This document shows, in pieces, positions 31,849 to 32,094 of a DNA stretch of 32,094 nucleotides. The notes beneath the pieces are model-generated. The model searched no databases, was not told where the DNA came from, and worked only from the letters and a program-made list of their open reading frames with translations. The position numbers and the translations under genes are program-made. The first letter of the stretch is position 1, and each line of letters starts with the position of its first letter. The stretch spans positions 1 to 32,094 of the forward strand of contig JAGYMO010000283.1 of the NCBI GenBank assembly GCA_018400255.1, in the 5' to 3' direction. Source of the stretch: Deltaproteobacteria bacterium. Lineage in GTDB: Bacteria; Desulfobacterota; DSM-4660; Desulfatiglandales; B25-G16.

Positions 31849-32094
31849 TTAATGCTTTCTACACTTTAGATATAATGCTTTTGTTTTCTCTCCTATAAGT
31901 TGAATGTCATCCACCGTGAAACCAGCGCTTTTCACAAGGGCAGAAAATCCATCGGGAGATATGCTGCTTCGCACATGACGCGGTGGTATACCCAATTGCT
32001 TAAGATACCTTATACCTAATTTTATTTTTTCAAAAAAGCTCATACCATAACCCGTATAGTCTACAGCAAGCAACAGACCTCCAGGTTTTAAAAC
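31849..32094 (-). CDS. Methyltransferase, C-terminal part (truncated by the window edge)
   Basis: 81 residues are visible; the gene continues beyond the right edge. The first residues in view, VLKPGGLLLAVDYTGYG, are the post-motif-III segment of class I SAM-dependent methyltransferases ('KPGG' loop). The rest (RHVRSSISPDGFSALVKSAG) is a plausible C-terminal cap. The internal TTG at 32071-32073 is not the start. Substrate unknown. Confidence 0.6.
   Translation of the reverse strand, partial: VLKPGGLLLAVDYTGYGMSFFEKIKLGIRYLKQLGIPPRHVRSSISPDGFSALVKSAGFTVDDIQLIGEKTKALYLKCRKH

Noticed and set aside
1..32094. CRISPR array, tRNA or rRNA genes
   Set aside because: No regularly spaced repeats were found, and no cloverleaf or rRNA segment was recognised by eye. 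A tRNA scan would settle the tRNA question.

Overview
The window looks like the chromosome of an anaerobic, sulfate-reducer-like bacterium, probably a deltaproteobacterium (Desulfobacterota). The hints are moderate A+T content, a selenium-handling operon that ends in a selenocysteine-containing SelD, and a trehalose-type operon with a DUF5752 gene. No rRNA or other taxonomic marker is present, so this placement is an inference.

Layout. 1-4941 (mostly + strand): hypoxanthine phosphoribosyltransferase, a zinc-ribbon/DUF3426 membrane protein, seryl-tRNA synthetase and an M20 metallo-hydrolase. 5053-11044 (- strand): a complete tripartite RND efflux operon (adaptor, pump, outer-membrane factor) with overlapping genes. 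11613-14558: a J-domain protein with a Gly/Met/Arg-rich tail, an ADP-ribosylglycohydrolase and a divergent gpsA. 15154-19342 (+): YedE-type transporter, TusA-like carrier, extended DUF3343 protein, an NAD(P)HX-dehydratase-like kinase fold fused to a DUF1858 domain, and SelD. SelD starts at 18293 and reads through an in-frame TGA (18344-18346) that is followed by a stem-loop of bacterial SECIS type. 19381-19620 (-) carries remnants of a hybrid histidine kinase. 19851-21704 (+): a MotB-like/MotA-like stator pair. 21770-26336 (-): GT20 synthase, HAD phosphatase, TreT-like GT4 glycosyltransferase and DUF5752 protein, together a trehalose-type compatible-solute operon.

From about 26500 to the right edge the character changes to an accessory region, nearly all on the - strand. 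It holds a four-helix-bundle gene flanked by 10-bp inverted repeats, an orphan divergent HisF, and a run of small single genes (UPF0158, pRiA4b ORF-3, a DUF1841-like protein, a two-helix membrane protein, BrnA antitoxin with a truncated BrnT, a flavodoxin-family protein, and a partial methyltransferase). Imperfect palindromes with AAC/GTT cores lie just upstream of several of these start codons. Together this resembles an integron cassette array without an integrase in view.

The most noteworthy items are the selenocysteine SelD, which ordinary gene calling would truncate, the selenium operon with an uncharacterised kinase-DUF1858 fusion, and the candidate cassette array. No rRNA, tRNA or CRISPR array was recognised.
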